From Palleniella muris (GTDB lineage: Bacteria; Bacteroidota; Bacteroidia; Bacteroidales; Bacteroidaceae): DNA of 64,000 bases. The position numbers were made by a program, and so were the translations under genes. Shown piece after piece: positions 10,941 to 20,334 of the stretch (positions within the stretch are counted from its first letter, which is position 1; each line of letters begins with the position of its first letter). The DNA is taken from positions 1-64,000 of the forward strand of contig NZ_SRZC01000018.1 in assembly GCF_004792655.1 (NCBI RefSeq), read 5' to 3'. Under the pieces are notes generated by a model, which saw only the letters and a program-made list of their open reading frames with translations, was not told the DNA's origin and searched no databases.

Positions 10941-10960
10941 CTCCCTCCTCCATGAGGGAG
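10941..10960. terminator. Hairpin between rpsN and rpsH
   Basis: CTCCCTC (10941-10947) pairs perfectly with GAGGGAG (10954-10960) around a 6-nt loop. No T-run follows, so this may be an attenuating or processing hairpin rather than a full terminator. It lies in the unusual 211-bp gap within the spc part of the operon. Confidence 0.5.
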
Positions 10961-11035
10961 GGCAGACTTCATAAAGCTGGAAGGCTTCCGCAGGCTTTTG
11001 CACTCTTTGCTTAGGTCGCTTTGGCCGGAAAGCAC

Positions 11036-11126
11036 AATTTAATATTGTCGGGAAAGTCCCGATCAATTAAACTTTTTAATTCTTTAATATTGTCGGGGTA
11101 GTCCCGATTAATTAAACTTTTTAATT
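11036..11126 (+). repeat. Duplicated leader-like element before rpsH
   Basis: A segment of about 45 bp occurs twice in tandem just before rpsH. Each copy contains TTTAATATTGTCGGG, a short palindrome and the end AATTAAACTTTTTAATT. The palindromes are TCGGGA-aag-TCCCGA in copy 1 and TCGGG-gtagt-CCCGA in copy 2, so base changes between the copies keep the stem. The second copy ends directly at the rpsH start codon. Repeated structure that stays pairable suggests a role in RNA, such as translational control of rpsH and the genes after it. Confidence 0.75.
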
Positions 11127-11522
11127 ATGACAGATCCAATAGCAGATTATCTGACAAGACTCAGAAACGCAATCATGGCTCATCATCGTGTCGTTGAGGT
11201 GCCAGCGTCAAATCTGAAGAAAGAGATCACAAAGATTCTCTTTGAGAAGGGTTACATCCTTAACTACAAGTTCGTTGAGGATGGTCCTCAGGGTTCTATC
11301 AAGGTCGCTTTGAAATGGAATCCAACAACAAAGGCAAACGCAATCAAGTGCCTTAAGCGTGTCTCTACACCAGGTCTCCGTAAGTACACCGGTTACAAGG
11401 ACATGCCACGTGTTATTAACGGACTGGGTATTGCAATCCTGTCCACATCCAAGGGCGTTATGACAGACAAAGAGGCTGCAGAGCTTAAGATTGGCGGCGA
11501 GGTTCTTTGCTATGTCTATTAA
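11127..11522 (+). CDS. rpsH: 30S ribosomal protein S8
   Basis: S8 is a central-domain small-subunit protein. In E. coli it represses the spc operon by binding near rplE. The protein has 131 residues. TDPIADYLTRLRNAIMAHH and the C-terminal STSKGVMTDKEA region are family signatures. The 5' side is unusual: the duplicated hairpin element reaches its start codon. Confidence 0.98.
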   Translation: MTDPIADYLTRLRNAIMAHHRVVEVPASNLKKEITKILFEKGYILNYKFVEDGPQGSIKVALKWNPTTKANAIKCLKRVSTPGLRKYTGYKDMPRVINGLGIAILSTSKGVMTDKEAAELKIGGEVLCYVY

Positions 11523-11538
11523 TTAAGGAGGAACAGCA

Positions 11539-12105
11539 ATGTCAAGAATAGGTAAAATGCCAATAGCTATCCCTGCCGGTGTAACTGTAACTCTTAATGA
11601 TGGTGTAGTAACTGTCAAGGGCCCAAAGGGAGAAATGTCACAGAAAGTTGACGCATCCATAATCGTTAAGGTAGAGGATGGTCACATCACATTTGAAGTT
11701 GATGAGACCAGCCCGGTAAATTACAAGCAGCGTAATGCTTTCCATGGTCTTTACCGTTCACTCGTCAACAATATGGTTGTTGGTGTAAGTGAAGGCTACA
11801 AGAAGACCCTTGAGCTTGTAGGTGTCGGATACCGTGTTTCCAACCAGGGTAACCTTATTGAGTTCTCGCTTGGCTATACTCACCCAATATTCCTCCAGCT
11901 CCCTGCTGAGGTGAAGGTTGAGACAAAGTCAGAGCGTAACCAGAACCCACTCCTCATGCTTGAGTGCTGCGACAAGGCTCTTCTTGGTCTTATCTGCGCA
12001 AAGATTCGCTCATTCCGTAAGCCAGAGCCTTACAAGGGTAAGGGTATTCTCTTCCAGGGTGAGGTTATCCGTCGCAAGTCTGGTAAGAGTGCTTCGGCTA
12101 AGTAA
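11539..12105 (+). CDS. rplF: 50S ribosomal protein L6
   Basis: L6 lies near the factor-binding site of the large subunit. The protein has 188 residues, with the two repeated L6 domains of this family. MSRIGKMPIAIPAGV and the C-terminal PEPYKGKGI motif are diagnostic. An AAGGAGG-like sequence lies before its start, which is rare in this window. Confidence 0.98.
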   Translation: MSRIGKMPIAIPAGVTVTLNDGVVTVKGPKGEMSQKVDASIIVKVEDGHITFEVDETSPVNYKQRNAFHGLYRSLVNNMVVGVSEGYKKTLELVGVGYRVSNQGNLIEFSLGYTHPIFLQLPAEVKVETKSERNQNPLLMLECCDKALLGLICAKIRSFRKPEPYKGKGILFQGEVIRRKSGKSASAK

Positions 12106-12127
12106 TAATCATTAAAAAATAACGATT

Positions 12128-12472
12128 ATGACAACAAAGAAAGTAGAAAGACGAATCAAAATCAAATATAGAATTCGCAAGAATGTCAACGGCACAGCGG
12201 AGCGTCCACGTCTCAGTGTGTTCCGTAGCAACAAGCAGATTTATGCACAGGTTATCAATGACCTGACAGGCTGCACACTCGCTTCGGCTTCTTCACTCGG
12301 TCTTGAGGCTATGCCAAAGAAAGAGCAGGCTGCAAAAGTCGGTGCATTGGTGGCTGAGAAGGCAAAAGCAGCAGGCATCACATCTGTAGTTTTCGACCGT
12401 AACGGATATCTTTACCATGGTCGTGTAAAAGAGCTTGCTGACGCAGCTCGTAATGGTGGACTTAATTTCTAA
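12128..12472 (+). CDS. rplR: 50S ribosomal protein L18
   Basis: L18 binds 5S rRNA together with L5. The 114-residue length is normal. [19 protein letters not shown] and [19 protein letters not shown] are family signatures. It lies between rplF and rpsE as usual. Confidence 0.98.
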   Translation: MTTKKVERRIKIKYRIRKNVNGTAERPRLSVFRSNKQIYAQVINDLTGCTLASASSLGLEAMPKKEQAAKVGALVAEKAKAAGITSVVFDRNGYLYHGRVKELADAARNGGLNF

Positions 12473-12481
12473 TAAACAATT

Positions 12482-12994
12482 ATGGCAATTGATAAAGTAA
12501 AAGTAAATGGCGAGTCAGAGCTCAAAGACAAGCTCGTAGCCATTAACCGTGTTACTAAGGTAACAAAAGGTGGTAGAACCTTCACATTCGCTGCCATCGT
12601 TGTTGTGGGTGACGGAAAAGGCTCAATCGGTTGTGGTCTCGGCAAGGCCGGTGAAGTCACCGCAGCCATCACAAAGGGTACAGAGGCTGCAAAGAAGAAT
12701 CTTGTAAAGGTTCCTGTAATCAATGGTACTGTTCCTCATGAAATTGAGGTGCGTTACGGTGGTGCTCAGGTATTCCTAAAGCCTGCAGCAGCAGGTACAG
12801 GACTTGTAGCCGGTGGTGCTATGCGTCCAGTTCTTGAAAGTGCCGGTGTGACAGATGTCCTTGCAAAGTCAAAGGGCAGTTCAAACCCACACAACCTTGT
12901 AAAAGCGACAATCAAGGCTCTCAGCCTTATGCGTGATGCACGTACAATCGCAAGCGAGCGTGGTATCAGTATGGAAAAAGTATTTAAGGGATAA
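12482..12994 (+). CDS. rpsE: 30S ribosomal protein S5
   Basis: S5 acts in decoding accuracy and mRNA unwinding. The protein has 170 residues. The N-terminal dsRBD-like domain has [19 protein letters not shown], and the C-terminal domain has [12 protein letters not shown] and [15 protein letters not shown]. It lies 9 bp after rplR. Confidence 0.98.
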   Translation: MAIDKVKVNGESELKDKLVAINRVTKVTKGGRTFTFAAIVVVGDGKGSIGCGLGKAGEVTAAITKGTEAAKKNLVKVPVINGTVPHEIEVRYGGAQVFLKPAAAGTGLVAGGAMRPVLESAGVTDVLAKSKGSSNPHNLVKATIKALSLMRDARTIASERGISMEKVFKG

Positions 12995-13005
12995 GGAGGA
13001 TAATT

Positions 13006-13182
13006 ATGGCAACAATAAAGATCAAACAGACTAAAAGTAGAATCGGCGCTCCTATCGACCAGAAGCGCACACTGCAGGCCCTTGGTCTTCACAAAATCTC
13101 TCAGGTTGTAGAGCGTGAGGATACTCCTGTTCTCCGTGGCATGATTCGTAAGGTTCACCATTTGGTGACCGTTGTTGAGTAA
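13006..13182 (+). CDS. rpmD: 50S ribosomal protein L30
   Basis: A 58-codon gene starts MATIKIKQTKSRIGAP and ends HHLVTVVE. Size, the KSRIG motif near the N terminus and the MIRKVHHLV end match bacterial L30. Its place between rpsE and rplO is the standard one. An AAGGAGG-like sequence lies before the start. Confidence 0.97.
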   Translation: MATIKIKQTKSRIGAPIDQKRTLQALGLHKISQVVEREDTPVLRGMIRKVHHLVTVVE

Positions 13183-13214
13183 TTAATATAATTATCTTTT
13201 AAATAGACACGATT

Positions 13215-13661
13215 ATGAAATTAAATAATTTGACCCCAGCTGCAGGCTCTACACATTCACGTCGTCGTATCGGTCGTGGTCCAGGCTCTGGACTCGGTGG
13301 CACATCTACACGTGGTCACAAGGGTGCTAAGTCTCGTTCTGGTTACAAGCGTAAGATCGGTTTTGAGGGTGGTCAGATGCCTTTGCAGCGTCGTCTGCCT
13401 AAGTTCGGCTTCAAGAACATCAACCACAAAGAATATCTTGCTGTCAACCTCTCCACTATCCAAAAGATTGCAGAGAAGCAGAATGTTTCAAAGATTGGCA
13501 TTGACGAACTCGTTGCAGCCGGTCTGACAAACGGCAAGGAACTTGTCAAGATTCTTGGCATGGGACAGCTTACTGTGAAAGTCGATGTGGAGGCGCATGC
13601 ATTCTCAAAGACAGCAGAAGAGGCTATCAAGGCACAGGGTGGTAACACAACAACTATTTAA
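13215..13661 (+). CDS. rplO: 50S ribosomal protein L15
   Basis: L15 is a late-assembly large-subunit protein with a long basic N-terminal extension. The protein has 148 residues. RRIGRGPGSGLGGTSTRGHKG and FEGGQMPLQRRLPKFGF are family hallmarks. It ends 3 bp before secY. Confidence 0.98.
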   Translation: MKLNNLTPAAGSTHSRRRIGRGPGSGLGGTSTRGHKGAKSRSGYKRKIGFEGGQMPLQRRLPKFGFKNINHKEYLAVNLSTIQKIAEKQNVSKIGIDELVAAGLTNGKELVKILGMGQLTVKVDVEAHAFSKTAEEAIKAQGGNTTTI

Positions 13662-13664
13662 GTA

Positions 13665-15011
13665 ATGAAAAAATTCATTGAGACACTAAAGAACTGTTGG
13701 AAGATTGAGGATCTGCGTCAGCGGCTCCTCATCGTCCTGCTGTTCACCGCAATATATCGTTTTGGTTCTTTCATAGTGCTTCCGGGCATAAACCCAGGAC
13801 AGCTTGAGAAACTCCAGTCACAGACAAGCGGTGGACTTATGTCGCTCCTTGACATGTTCTCTGGTGGTGCATTCTCCAACGCGTCAATCTTTGCGCTTGG
13901 TATTATGCCGTATATCTCAGCCTCAATTGTAATGCAGCTTCTCGCTGTCGCTGTGCCTTATTTCCAGAAGATGCAGCGTGAAGGCGAGAGTGGCCGTAAG
14001 AAAATCAGTTGGTACACTCGTGTGCTCACGGTTGCCATCCTTCTGTTCCAGGCACCTATGTATCTGATTAACCTCAGAACACAGGCTATGGATGCATTGG
14101 CATCAGGTATTTCATGGCAGGTATTCATCATTCCTGCTTCACTTATCCTTGCTGCTGGTTCCATGTTTATTCTTTGGCTTGGTGAGCGTATCACTGACAA
14201 GGGTATAGGTAATGGTGTGTCCATTATCATTATGCTTGGTATCATTGCTCGTTTGCCACAGGCATTCGTACAGGAAGTCACATCTCGCTTTACTGCTATC
14301 TCCGGAGGCGGTATTGTGATGCTTATCGTCGAGATTCTGATTCTGTATGCTGTAGTATGCGCAGCAATACTTCTTACACAGGCTACCCGTCAGGTGCCTG
14401 TACAGTATGCCAAGCGTGTGGAAGGACGTGGAGCAGCACGCCAGATAGGTGGTGCACGCCAGTATATCCCATTGAAGCTTTTTGCTGCTAATGTGATGCC
14501 GATTATCTTTGCTCAGGCATTGATGTTCGTACCACTTACATTAGTAGGCTTTACATCAGATGGAGCATCAGCAGGTCTTCGCCAACTTATGGACACCAGA
14601 AGTCTTCTCTACAATGCTATATATGTATTTCTCATTGTAGCGTTTACATACTTCTATACTGCAATTACTCTTAACCCTACACAGATGGCAGAGGATATGA
14701 AGCGCAATAACGGATTCATACCTGGTGTGAAGCCAGGACATGATACAGCTGAGTACATTGACACTGTTGTATCACGTATGACATTCCCTGGTGCTATCTT
14801 TATTGCATTCATAGCTATCATGCCGGCACTTGCAGGACTTCTTAATGTGCAGCAGGCATTCGCACAGTTCTTCGGCGGAACATCACTCCTGATTCTTGTT
14901 GGTGTTGTCATTGACACCCTCCAGCAGATAGAGTCACACCTGATGATGCGTCACTATGACGGACTGTTGAAGAGTGGACGCACACGAAACGGTGGCGTTG
15001 CTGCATATTAA
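13665..15011 (+). CDS. secY: SecY, channel subunit of the protein translocase
   Basis: SecY forms the membrane pore of the Sec system with SecE and SecG. The 448 residues contain about ten hydrophobic segments. Recognisable regions are the plug-proximal SGGAFSNASIFALGIMPYISASI and the cytoplasmic loop YAKRVEGRGAARQIGGARQYIPLKL, and ITLNPTQMAEDMKRNNGFIPG. It starts 3 bp after rplO, the standard place in the spc operon. Confidence 0.98.
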   Translation: MKKFIETLKNCWKIEDLRQRLLIVLLFTAIYRFGSFIVLPGINPGQLEKLQSQTSGGLMSLLDMFSGGAFSNASIFALGIMPYISASIVMQLLAVAVPYFQKMQREGESGRKKISWYTRVLTVAILLFQAPMYLINLRTQAMDALASGISWQVFIIPASLILAAGSMFILWLGERITDKGIGNGVSIIIMLGIIARLPQAFVQEVTSRFTAISGGGIVMLIVEILILYAVVCAAILLTQATRQVPVQYAKRVEGRGAARQIGGARQYIPLKLFAANVMPIIFAQALMFVPLTLVGFTSDGASAGLRQLMDTRSLLYNAIYVFLIVAFTYFYTAITLNPTQMAEDMKRNNGFIPGVKPGHDTAEYIDTVVSRMTFPGAIFIAFIAIMPALAGLLNVQQAFAQFFGGTSLLILVGVVIDTLQQIESHLMMRHYDGLLKSGRTRNGGVAAY

Positions 15012-15019
15012 TCTGAGAT

Positions 15020-15820
15020 ATGAGGATATTTCTCAAGACTGAAGAAGAAATACAACTTATGCGAGAGGCTAACCAACTCGTTGGTAAGACCCTCGCTGAG
15101 TTGTTCCGGCATATAAAACCGGGAGCCACGACACTTCAGTTGGATAGGATTGCAGAAGAATTCATCAGAGATCATGGTGCGACACCGGCATTTCTGAATT
15201 TCCCCAATCCATATGGAAACCCTTTCCCTGCGTCAATATGCACATCTGTCAACGACTGTGTAGTGCATGGAATACCATCATCCGACCGGTTTCTGAAAGA
15301 TGGAGACATCATTTCCATTGATTGCGGAACGATTCTTAATGGTTTCTGTGGTGATTCCGCTTATACATTCTGCGTTGGTGAAGTGTCAGAGGAAATAAGG
15401 AAGCTTCTCCGCACTACCAAGGACTCTCTGTACAAGGCGATAGAAACAGCTACCGCAGGAAAGAAAGTCGGGGATATTGGATATACAGTCCAAACTCATT
15501 GTGAGGCGGAAGGCTATGGCATCGTAAGAGAACTGACAGGTCATGGTATAGGAAAAGATATGCATGAAGACCCGTCAATTCCTAATTACGGTAGGAGAGG
15601 TAATGGCACAACTCTTAAGAATGGAATGTGCATTGCCATTGAGCCAATGGTAACAATGGGTGACCATAAAATCGGGCTTATGCCCGACAAATGGAGCATA
15701 GTGACGCTTGACCATAAGCCTGCTGCTCATTTTGAGCATACGATTGTGGTCAGGTATGGCAAGTCTGAGATATTATCATCATTTGAAGAAATAGAACGTT
15801 TAGAAGGCGAAATATACTGA
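15020..15820 (+). CDS. map: Type I methionine aminopeptidase
   Basis: This enzyme removes the initiator Met from new proteins in the cytoplasm, using two divalent metal ions. The 266 residues are full length. The metal ligands are seen in ISIDCGT and [10 protein letters not shown] (two Asp), ELTGHGIG (His), CIAIEPMV (Glu) and the C-terminal FEHTIVV (Glu). The order secY-map-infA is common in Bacteroidetes and Firmicutes. Confidence 0.98.
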   Translation: MRIFLKTEEEIQLMREANQLVGKTLAELFRHIKPGATTLQLDRIAEEFIRDHGATPAFLNFPNPYGNPFPASICTSVNDCVVHGIPSSDRFLKDGDIISIDCGTILNGFCGDSAYTFCVGEVSEEIRKLLRTTKDSLYKAIETATAGKKVGDIGYTVQTHCEAEGYGIVRELTGHGIGKDMHEDPSIPNYGRRGNGTTLKNGMCIAIEPMVTMGDHKIGLMPDKWSIVTLDHKPAAHFEHTIVVRYGKSEILSSFEEIERLEGEIY

Positions 15821-15821
15821 C

Positions 15822-16040
15822 ATGGCAAAACAATCAGCTATAGAACAGGACGGCAGAATCATAGAGTCGCTGTCCAATGCAATGTTCCGTGTGGAACTTG
15901 AGAATGGTGTGGAGATTATTGCACACATCTCAGGCAAGATGAGAATGCATTACATTAAGATTCTTCCGGGTGATAAGGTCAAGGTGGAAATGTCACCGTA
16001 TGACCTGACAAAGGGAAGAATTTCATTCAGATATAAATAA
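15822..16040 (+). CDS. infA: Translation initiation factor IF-1
   Basis: IF-1 is a small OB-fold factor that occupies the A site during initiation. The 72-residue length is exactly that of the family. [28 protein letters not shown] and [15 protein letters not shown] are signatures. It starts 1 bp after the map stop. Confidence 0.98.
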   Translation: MAKQSAIEQDGRIIESLSNAMFRVELENGVEIIAHISGKMRMHYIKILPGDKVKVEMSPYDLTKGRISFRYK

Positions 16041-16063
16041 GGAACCTCAAATTAATTAGAGAA

Positions 16064-16180
16064 ATGAAGACAAGAGCATCTTTGAAGAAGCGTACTCCTG
16101 ACTGCAAAATCGTACGTCGCAAGGGTCGTCTTTTTGTTATCAACAAGAAGAATCCTAAGTTCAAGACTCGTCAGGGATAA
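16064..16180 (+). CDS. rpmJ: 50S ribosomal protein L36, zinc-free form
   Basis: A 38-codon gene starts [19 protein letters not shown] and ends KFKTRQG. It has the usual L36 size and spacing. Of the C-C-C-H zinc ligands of E. coli L36, only the second Cys remains, so this is the metal-free form that does not depend on zinc supply. It follows infA as usual. Confidence 0.97.
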   Translation: MKTRASLKKRTPDCKIVRRKGRLFVINKKNPKFKTRQG

Positions 16181-16244
16181 TGTTTTAAGGTACGTTAAAA
16201 GTTAAAACCTAAAAGTTAAAAACTTTGGATATAATACTCTGGAA

Positions 16245-16276
16245 ATTCGGAATTGCAAAAGTTTTTTGTAACTTTG
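16245..16276 (+). promoter_or_regulatory. Probable internal promoter before rpsM
   Basis: TAACTTTG (16269-16276) fits the Bacteroidetes -7 box in the 157-bp gap between rpmJ and rpsM. The -33 region has only an imperfect match. The gap separates the spc genes from the alpha operon genes (S13, S11, S4, rpoA, L17), so a separate promoter here would be expected. Confidence 0.5.
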
Positions 16277-16337
16277 CAATTCGGATTTTCGGGTATATAC
16301 CCATTATGTTTATTATTTATTCATTTATCAACAAACA

Positions 16338-16718
16338 ATGGCAATAAGAATTGTTGGAGTAGATTTGCCCCAGAACAAGCGTGGCGAAATCGCATTGACT
16401 TATATTTATGGTATAGGTCGAAGTAGTTCAGCAAAGATATTGGACAAAGCAGGTGTCAGCCGTGACCTTAAGGTTAACGAGTGGTCAGACGATGATGCAG
16501 CTAAGATCCGTGAAATTATCGGCGCTGAATTCAAAGTAGAGGGTGATCTCCGTTCAGAGATCCAGTTGAATATCAAGCGACTGATGGATATTGGTTGCTA
16601 TCGTGGTGTCCGTCACCGTAACGGTCTTCCTGTCCGTGGACAGAGCACAAAGAACAATGCTCGTACACGTAAGGGTAAGAAGAAGACTGTTGCAAACAAG
16701 AAGAAGGCCACTAAGTAA
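16338..16718 (+). CDS. rpsM: 30S ribosomal protein S13
   Basis: S13 is a head protein that contacts P-site tRNA and bridges to the large subunit. The protein has 126 residues. [15 protein letters not shown], the H2TH-like centre and [18 protein letters not shown] are diagnostic. The Lys-rich tail is usual for the family. Confidence 0.98.
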   Translation: MAIRIVGVDLPQNKRGEIALTYIYGIGRSSSAKILDKAGVSRDLKVNEWSDDDAAKIREIIGAEFKVEGDLRSEIQLNIKRLMDIGCYRGVRHRNGLPVRGQSTKNNARTRKGKKKTVANKKKATK

Positions 16719-16742
16719 TAACGCTTAAAAGATTGTAAAGTC

Positions 16743-17129
16743 ATGGCAAAGAAAACAGCAACTAAGAAAAGAAACGTACGCATTGATGCCGTAGGTCAGC
16801 TTCACGTACATAGCTCTTTCAATAACATTATCATCTCTCTCACAAATGGTGAGGGTCAGGTTATCTCTTGGTCTTCAGCAGGTAAGATGGGCTTCCGCGG
16901 CTCAAAGAAGAATACTCCTTATGCAGCTCAGATGGCAGCAGAGGATTGTGCAAAGGTAGCTTATGATCTTGGACTCCGTAAGGTGAAAGCATTTGTGAAA
17001 GGTCCGGGCAACGGTCGCGAGTCTGCTATCCGTGCTTGTCACTCATGTGGCATTGCAGTGACAGAAATCGTAGACGTTACTCCACTTCCACACAACGGAT
17101 GCCGCCCTCCAAAGCGTCGTCGCGTATAA
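16743..17129 (+). CDS. rpsK: 30S ribosomal protein S11
   Basis: S11 lies on the platform near the exit site. The 128-residue length is normal. [36 protein letters not shown] and the invariant C-terminal end PPKRRRV are seen. It lies 24 bp after rpsM. Confidence 0.98.
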   Translation: MAKKTATKKRNVRIDAVGQLHVHSSFNNIIISLTNGEGQVISWSSAGKMGFRGSKKNTPYAAQMAAEDCAKVAYDLGLRKVKAFVKGPGNGRESAIRACHSCGIAVTEIVDVTPLPHNGCRPPKRRRV

Positions 17130-17168
17130 TCCCTGATTTAATTTTACATATTATTATAAATAGCAATT

Positions 17169-17774
17169 ATGGCTAGATATACAGGTCCGAAATCAAGAAT
17201 TGACCGTCGCTTTGGCGAAGCCATCCTCGGTTCAGAAAAAGTTTTGTCCAAGAGAAACTTCGCTCCTGGACAGCATGGCAACAACCGCCGTCGCAAGATG
17301 TCTGAGTACGGTGTCATGTTGGCAGAGAAGCAAAAGGCTAAGTACACTTACGGTGTGCTTGAACGCCAGTTCCGCAACTTGTTTGAGAAGGCAGCAAAGG
17401 CTGACGGTATTACCGGTGAGGTGCTACTCCAGCTCCTTGAGAGCCGTCTTGACAATGTTGTTTATCGTCTCGGCATCGCTCCTACACGTCGTGCTGCGCG
17501 TCAGCTCGTAGGTCACAAGCACATCACTGTTGATGGTTCAGTAGTGAATATTCCATCTTTCTCAGTAAAGGCGGGCATGGTGATTGGTGTACGTGAGAAG
17601 TCAAAGTCTCTCGAGGTTATCGAGGATTCTCTCTCTGGTCGCAGCCACAGCCAGTTCCCTTGGATAGAGTGGAATCAGCAGACTAAGTCCGGTAAGTTCC
17701 TCCACCGTCCGGAGCGTGCAGATATTCCTGAGAACATCAAGGAGCAGTTAATCGTTGAGTTGTACTCTAAATAA
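17169..17774 (+). CDS. rpsD: 30S ribosomal protein S4
   Basis: S4 is a primary rRNA-binding protein; in E. coli it represses the alpha operon. The protein has 201 residues, without an N-terminal zinc site. [17 protein letters not shown] and the S4 RNA-binding domain ([13 protein letters not shown], then [10 protein letters not shown]) are visible. Confidence 0.98.
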   Translation: MARYTGPKSRIDRRFGEAILGSEKVLSKRNFAPGQHGNNRRRKMSEYGVMLAEKQKAKYTYGVLERQFRNLFEKAAKADGITGEVLLQLLESRLDNVVYRLGIAPTRRAARQLVGHKHITVDGSVVNIPSFSVKAGMVIGVREKSKSLEVIEDSLSGRSHSQFPWIEWNQQTKSGKFLHRPERADIPENIKEQLIVELYSK

Positions 17775-17785
17775 TCATTAAATTA

Positions 17786-18778
17786 ATGGCGATATTAGCA
17801 TTTCAAAAACCCGATAAAGTTGTAATGCTGGAGGCCAATGACAAAGTCGGCAAGTTCGAGTTTCGTCCTCTTGAGCCTGGCTTTGGTGTTACCATAGGTA
17901 ACTCCTTGCGCCGCATTCTCCTTTCATCGCTTGATGGCTATGCTATCAATACCATCAGAATAGATGGGGTGGAGCACGAGTTTTCCTCCGTTCCAGGCGT
18001 GAAAGAGGATGTTACCAACATTATCTTGAATCTCAAGCAAGTAAGATTCAAGCAAATAGTAGATGAATTCGAGAATGAAAAAGTCTCTATCACAGTCGAA
18101 AACACCACAGAGTTCAAGGCTGGGGATATAGATAAGTATCTGACTGGATTTGAAGTGTTAAATCCCGATTTGGTGATTTGTCATTTAGATGCTAAAGCAT
18201 CAATGCAGATTGATCTCACAATCAATAAGGGACGTGGCTATGTCCCTGCTGACGAGAACCGCCAGTTCTGTACTGATGTCAATGTGCTCCCTATCGATTC
18301 TATCTACACCCCAATCCGTAACGTGCGCTATAGCGTTGAGCCTTATCGTGTTGAGCAGAAGACCGACTACGACAAGCTCGTTATAGAAGTATCTACGGAC
18401 GGCTCCATCCACCCGAAGGATGCGCTTAAAGAGGCAGCCAAGATTCTGATTCATCATTTCCTCCTCTTCTCTGATGAGAAGATTACTCTGGAGAATCCTG
18501 AGATGGAGGGTAATGAAGAATTCGATGAGGAGGTTCTCCATATGCGCCAGCTCCTGAAGACACGCCTTGTGGACATGAATCTTTCCGTTCGTGCACTCAA
18601 TTGTCTTAAGGCTGCTGATGTGGAAACTCTCGGAGACCTTGTTCAATTCAACAAGACAGATCTCTTGAAGTTCCGCAACTTTGGTAAGAAATCGCTTTCA
18701 GAGCTTGATGATTTGCTCGAGAGTCTGAATCTGTCGTTTGGAACCGATATTACAAAATACAAACTTAATCAGGATTAA
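17786..18778 (+). CDS. rpoA: RNA polymerase alpha subunit
   Basis: Alpha dimerises through its N-terminal domain to start polymerase assembly, and its C-terminal domain contacts DNA and activators. The 330 residues are full length. The dimer region has [19 protein letters not shown]. The C-terminal helix-hairpin-helix domain has [17 protein letters not shown] and [19 protein letters not shown]. It follows rpsD by 11 bp, the standard order. Confidence 0.98.
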   Translation: MAILAFQKPDKVVMLEANDKVGKFEFRPLEPGFGVTIGNSLRRILLSSLDGYAINTIRIDGVEHEFSSVPGVKEDVTNIILNLKQVRFKQIVDEFENEKVSITVENTTEFKAGDIDKYLTGFEVLNPDLVICHLDAKASMQIDLTINKGRGYVPADENRQFCTDVNVLPIDSIYTPIRNVRYSVEPYRVEQKTDYDKLVIEVSTDGSIHPKDALKEAAKILIHHFLLFSDEKITLENPEMEGNEEFDEEVLHMRQLLKTRLVDMNLSVRALNCLKAADVETLGDLVQFNKTDLLKFRNFGKKSLSELDDLLESLNLSFGTDITKYKLNQD

Positions 18779-18864
18779 TGTCTGATATTCTTGTCTCTCG
18801 ATTTCTACTGTGAGATGGAGGGAAAAGAACAACATTGGCCAGCTGATTAAAACGAAAACAAAAA

Positions 18865-19347
18865 ATGAGACATAATAAGAAATTCAATCATCTCAGTCGT
18901 ACTGCTGATCACCGTCGTGCCATGCTTGCAAACATGGCAATCTCGCTGATTATGCACAAAAGAATCACTACGACTGTAGCTAAGGCTAAGGCTCTTAAGA
19001 AATATGTTGAGCCACTCGTGACACGTTCAAAGGATGACACTACAAACTCACGCCGTGTCGTATTCTCTTATCTTCAGAACAAGTATGCTGTCACAGAACT
19101 CTTCAAGGTAGTTGCTCCTAAAGTAGGTGACCGTCCGGGTGGATACACACGTATCATCAAGCTCGGTACTCGTCAGGGTGACGCAGCTTCAGTTTGCTTC
19201 ATTGAACTTGTCGATTTCGACGAGAACATGGCAAAGGCTCCTAAGGCAGCTAAGAAGACACGTCGTGCCGGCAAGAAGGCTGCTCCAAAGGCAGAGACTG
19301 TAGAAACTCCTGCAGAGGCTTCTGCAGCTGAGACAGCGGAGGCTTAA
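18865..19347 (+). CDS. rplQ: 50S ribosomal protein L17
   Basis: L17 is a large-subunit protein near the tunnel exit. [20 protein letters not shown] and [18 protein letters not shown] are diagnostic. At 160 residues it is about 30 longer than E. coli L17. The addition is a Lys/Ala-rich then acidic C-terminal tail (from about residue 125) that is probably disordered, as in other Bacteroidetes. Confidence 0.98.
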   Translation: MRHNKKFNHLSRTADHRRAMLANMAISLIMHKRITTTVAKAKALKKYVEPLVTRSKDDTTNSRRVVFSYLQNKYAVTELFKVVAPKVGDRPGGYTRIIKLGTRQGDAASVCFIELVDFDENMAKAPKAAKKTRRAGKKAAPKAETVETPAEASAAETAEA

Positions 19348-19381
19348 TCCTTAGCCAAACAATAAATTAAAATAGCTTTCG

Positions 19382-19463
19382 GCCTAACCTATGGCAGAAG
19401 TGATGTCTTTGCTTTTATTCTTAGAGGATATGCAAATTCATCAGACTTTTAGTTATGTTAGGC
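19382..19463 (+). promoter_or_regulatory. Candidate structured leader of rplS
   Basis: GCCTAAC (19382-19388) is perfectly complementary to GTTAGGC (19457-19463) and would enclose 68 nt, ending 36 nt before the rplS start. A 150-bp gap before a ribosomal protein gene and a long-range stem suggest a feedback leader. I cannot match it to a known r-protein leader class. Confidence 0.4.
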
Positions 19464-19499
19464 TCGTCCGATAAAACAAATTTAATAAAATCAAAAAAA

Positions 19500-19859
19500 A
19501 TGGATTTGATTAAAGTTGCTGAAGAAGCATTTGCAACCGGCAAACAGTTCCCTGAGTTCAAGGCTGGTGATACTGTAACTGTCGCTTACAAAATTATCGA
19601 GGGTTCAAAGGAGCGTATCCAGCTCTACCGTGGTGTTGTCATCAAGATTTCCGGTCACGGAGAGAAGAAGCGTTTCACTGTACGCAAGATGTCTGGTACA
19701 GTTGGTGTAGAGCGTATCTTCCCAATCGAGTCACCAAACATCGATTCCATCGAGGTTAACAAGCATGGTAAGGTTCGCCGTGCCAAGCTGTACTACCTCC
19801 GTGCTCTTACTGGTAAGAAGGCACGCATCAAGGAGAAGCGTACTGTCACTAAGGGCTAA
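19500..19859 (+). CDS. rplS: 50S ribosomal protein L19
   Basis: L19 lies at the interface near the bridge to the small subunit. I chose the start [11 protein letters not shown] at 19500, because it gives the usual 119 residues and has an A-rich upstream region. An in-frame ATG 15 codons earlier adds non-conserved residues and would overlap the leader stem. [20 protein letters not shown] and the [13 protein letters not shown] block are diagnostic. A strong terminator follows. Confidence 0.96.
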   Translation: MDLIKVAEEAFATGKQFPEFKAGDTVTVAYKIIEGSKERIQLYRGVVIKISGHGEKKRFTVRKMSGTVGVERIFPIESPNIDSIEVNKHGKVRRAKLYYLRALTGKKARIKEKRTVTKG

Positions 19860-19880
19860 TAGTATTTTTTCAATAGGCAG

Positions 19881-19912
19881 AGTCCGGCAATCATTTTGGT
19901 TGCCGGACTTTG
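19881..19912 (+). terminator. Intrinsic terminator after rplS
   Basis: AGTCCGGCAA (19881-19890) and TTGCCGGACT (19900-19909) form a perfect 10-bp stem with a 9-nt loop, 22 bp after the rplS stop. It ends the ribosomal protein block. Confidence 0.85.
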
Positions 19913-20184
19913 TTGTAATAGTCTGTTTTTTTGTTGACATATAATTTGAGAAGCAGTAGGAAATAGATGCTGTTTCAAAAAGATAATATAAGGGCTAAGC
20001 TTCAGTCCAAAAGTTTGTTTGTCTTTTTTGTAGTTCAGAGCCATATAAGCCTTTTTCCTGTTTTTTAGTGCTCCGGCACCTGGATGCATCAGTTGCCTGT
20101 TAAACTAAAAAGCCAGAAATGCTCCAGACAGTATTCCCGGATGCCAATGGTCTTTAAAAACATTTTTGCATGAGTTATTTGTAT

Positions 20185-20244
20185 GGGTTAGCATGAGTTA
20201 GCATTGGTTAATATTGGTTAGCACTGGTTAGCATGGGTTATATT
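20185..20244 (+). repeat. Six 10-bp tandem repeats upstream of the efflux operon
   Basis: Six consecutive 10-bp units follow the pattern NGGTTAGCAT (20185-20244): GGGTTAGCAT, GAGTTAGCAT, TGGTTAATAT, TGGTTAGCAC, TGGTTAGCAT, GGGTTATATT. A 10-bp period puts each unit on the same face of the helix. The array ends 26 bp before the -33 box of the RND operon promoter, which is a good place for activator or repressor binding. The rest of the 19913-20334 gap shows nothing else I recognise. Confidence 0.85.
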
Positions 20245-20270
20245 TACTTTTTTATTTTTCACCAAATTAT

Positions 20271-20302
20271 TTTGGACACTATTCTACTTTTGTTTAATTT
20301 TG
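20271..20302 (+). promoter_or_regulatory. Promoter of the RND efflux operon
   Basis: TTTG (20271-20274) and TAATTTTG (20295-20302) are spaced by 20 bp, matching the Bacteroidetes consensus. It lies 32 bp before the first possible start codon of the adaptor gene. Confidence 0.8.
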
Positions 20303-20334
20303 CAGAAATTTTTAAATTAACATTATAGTAAAGC

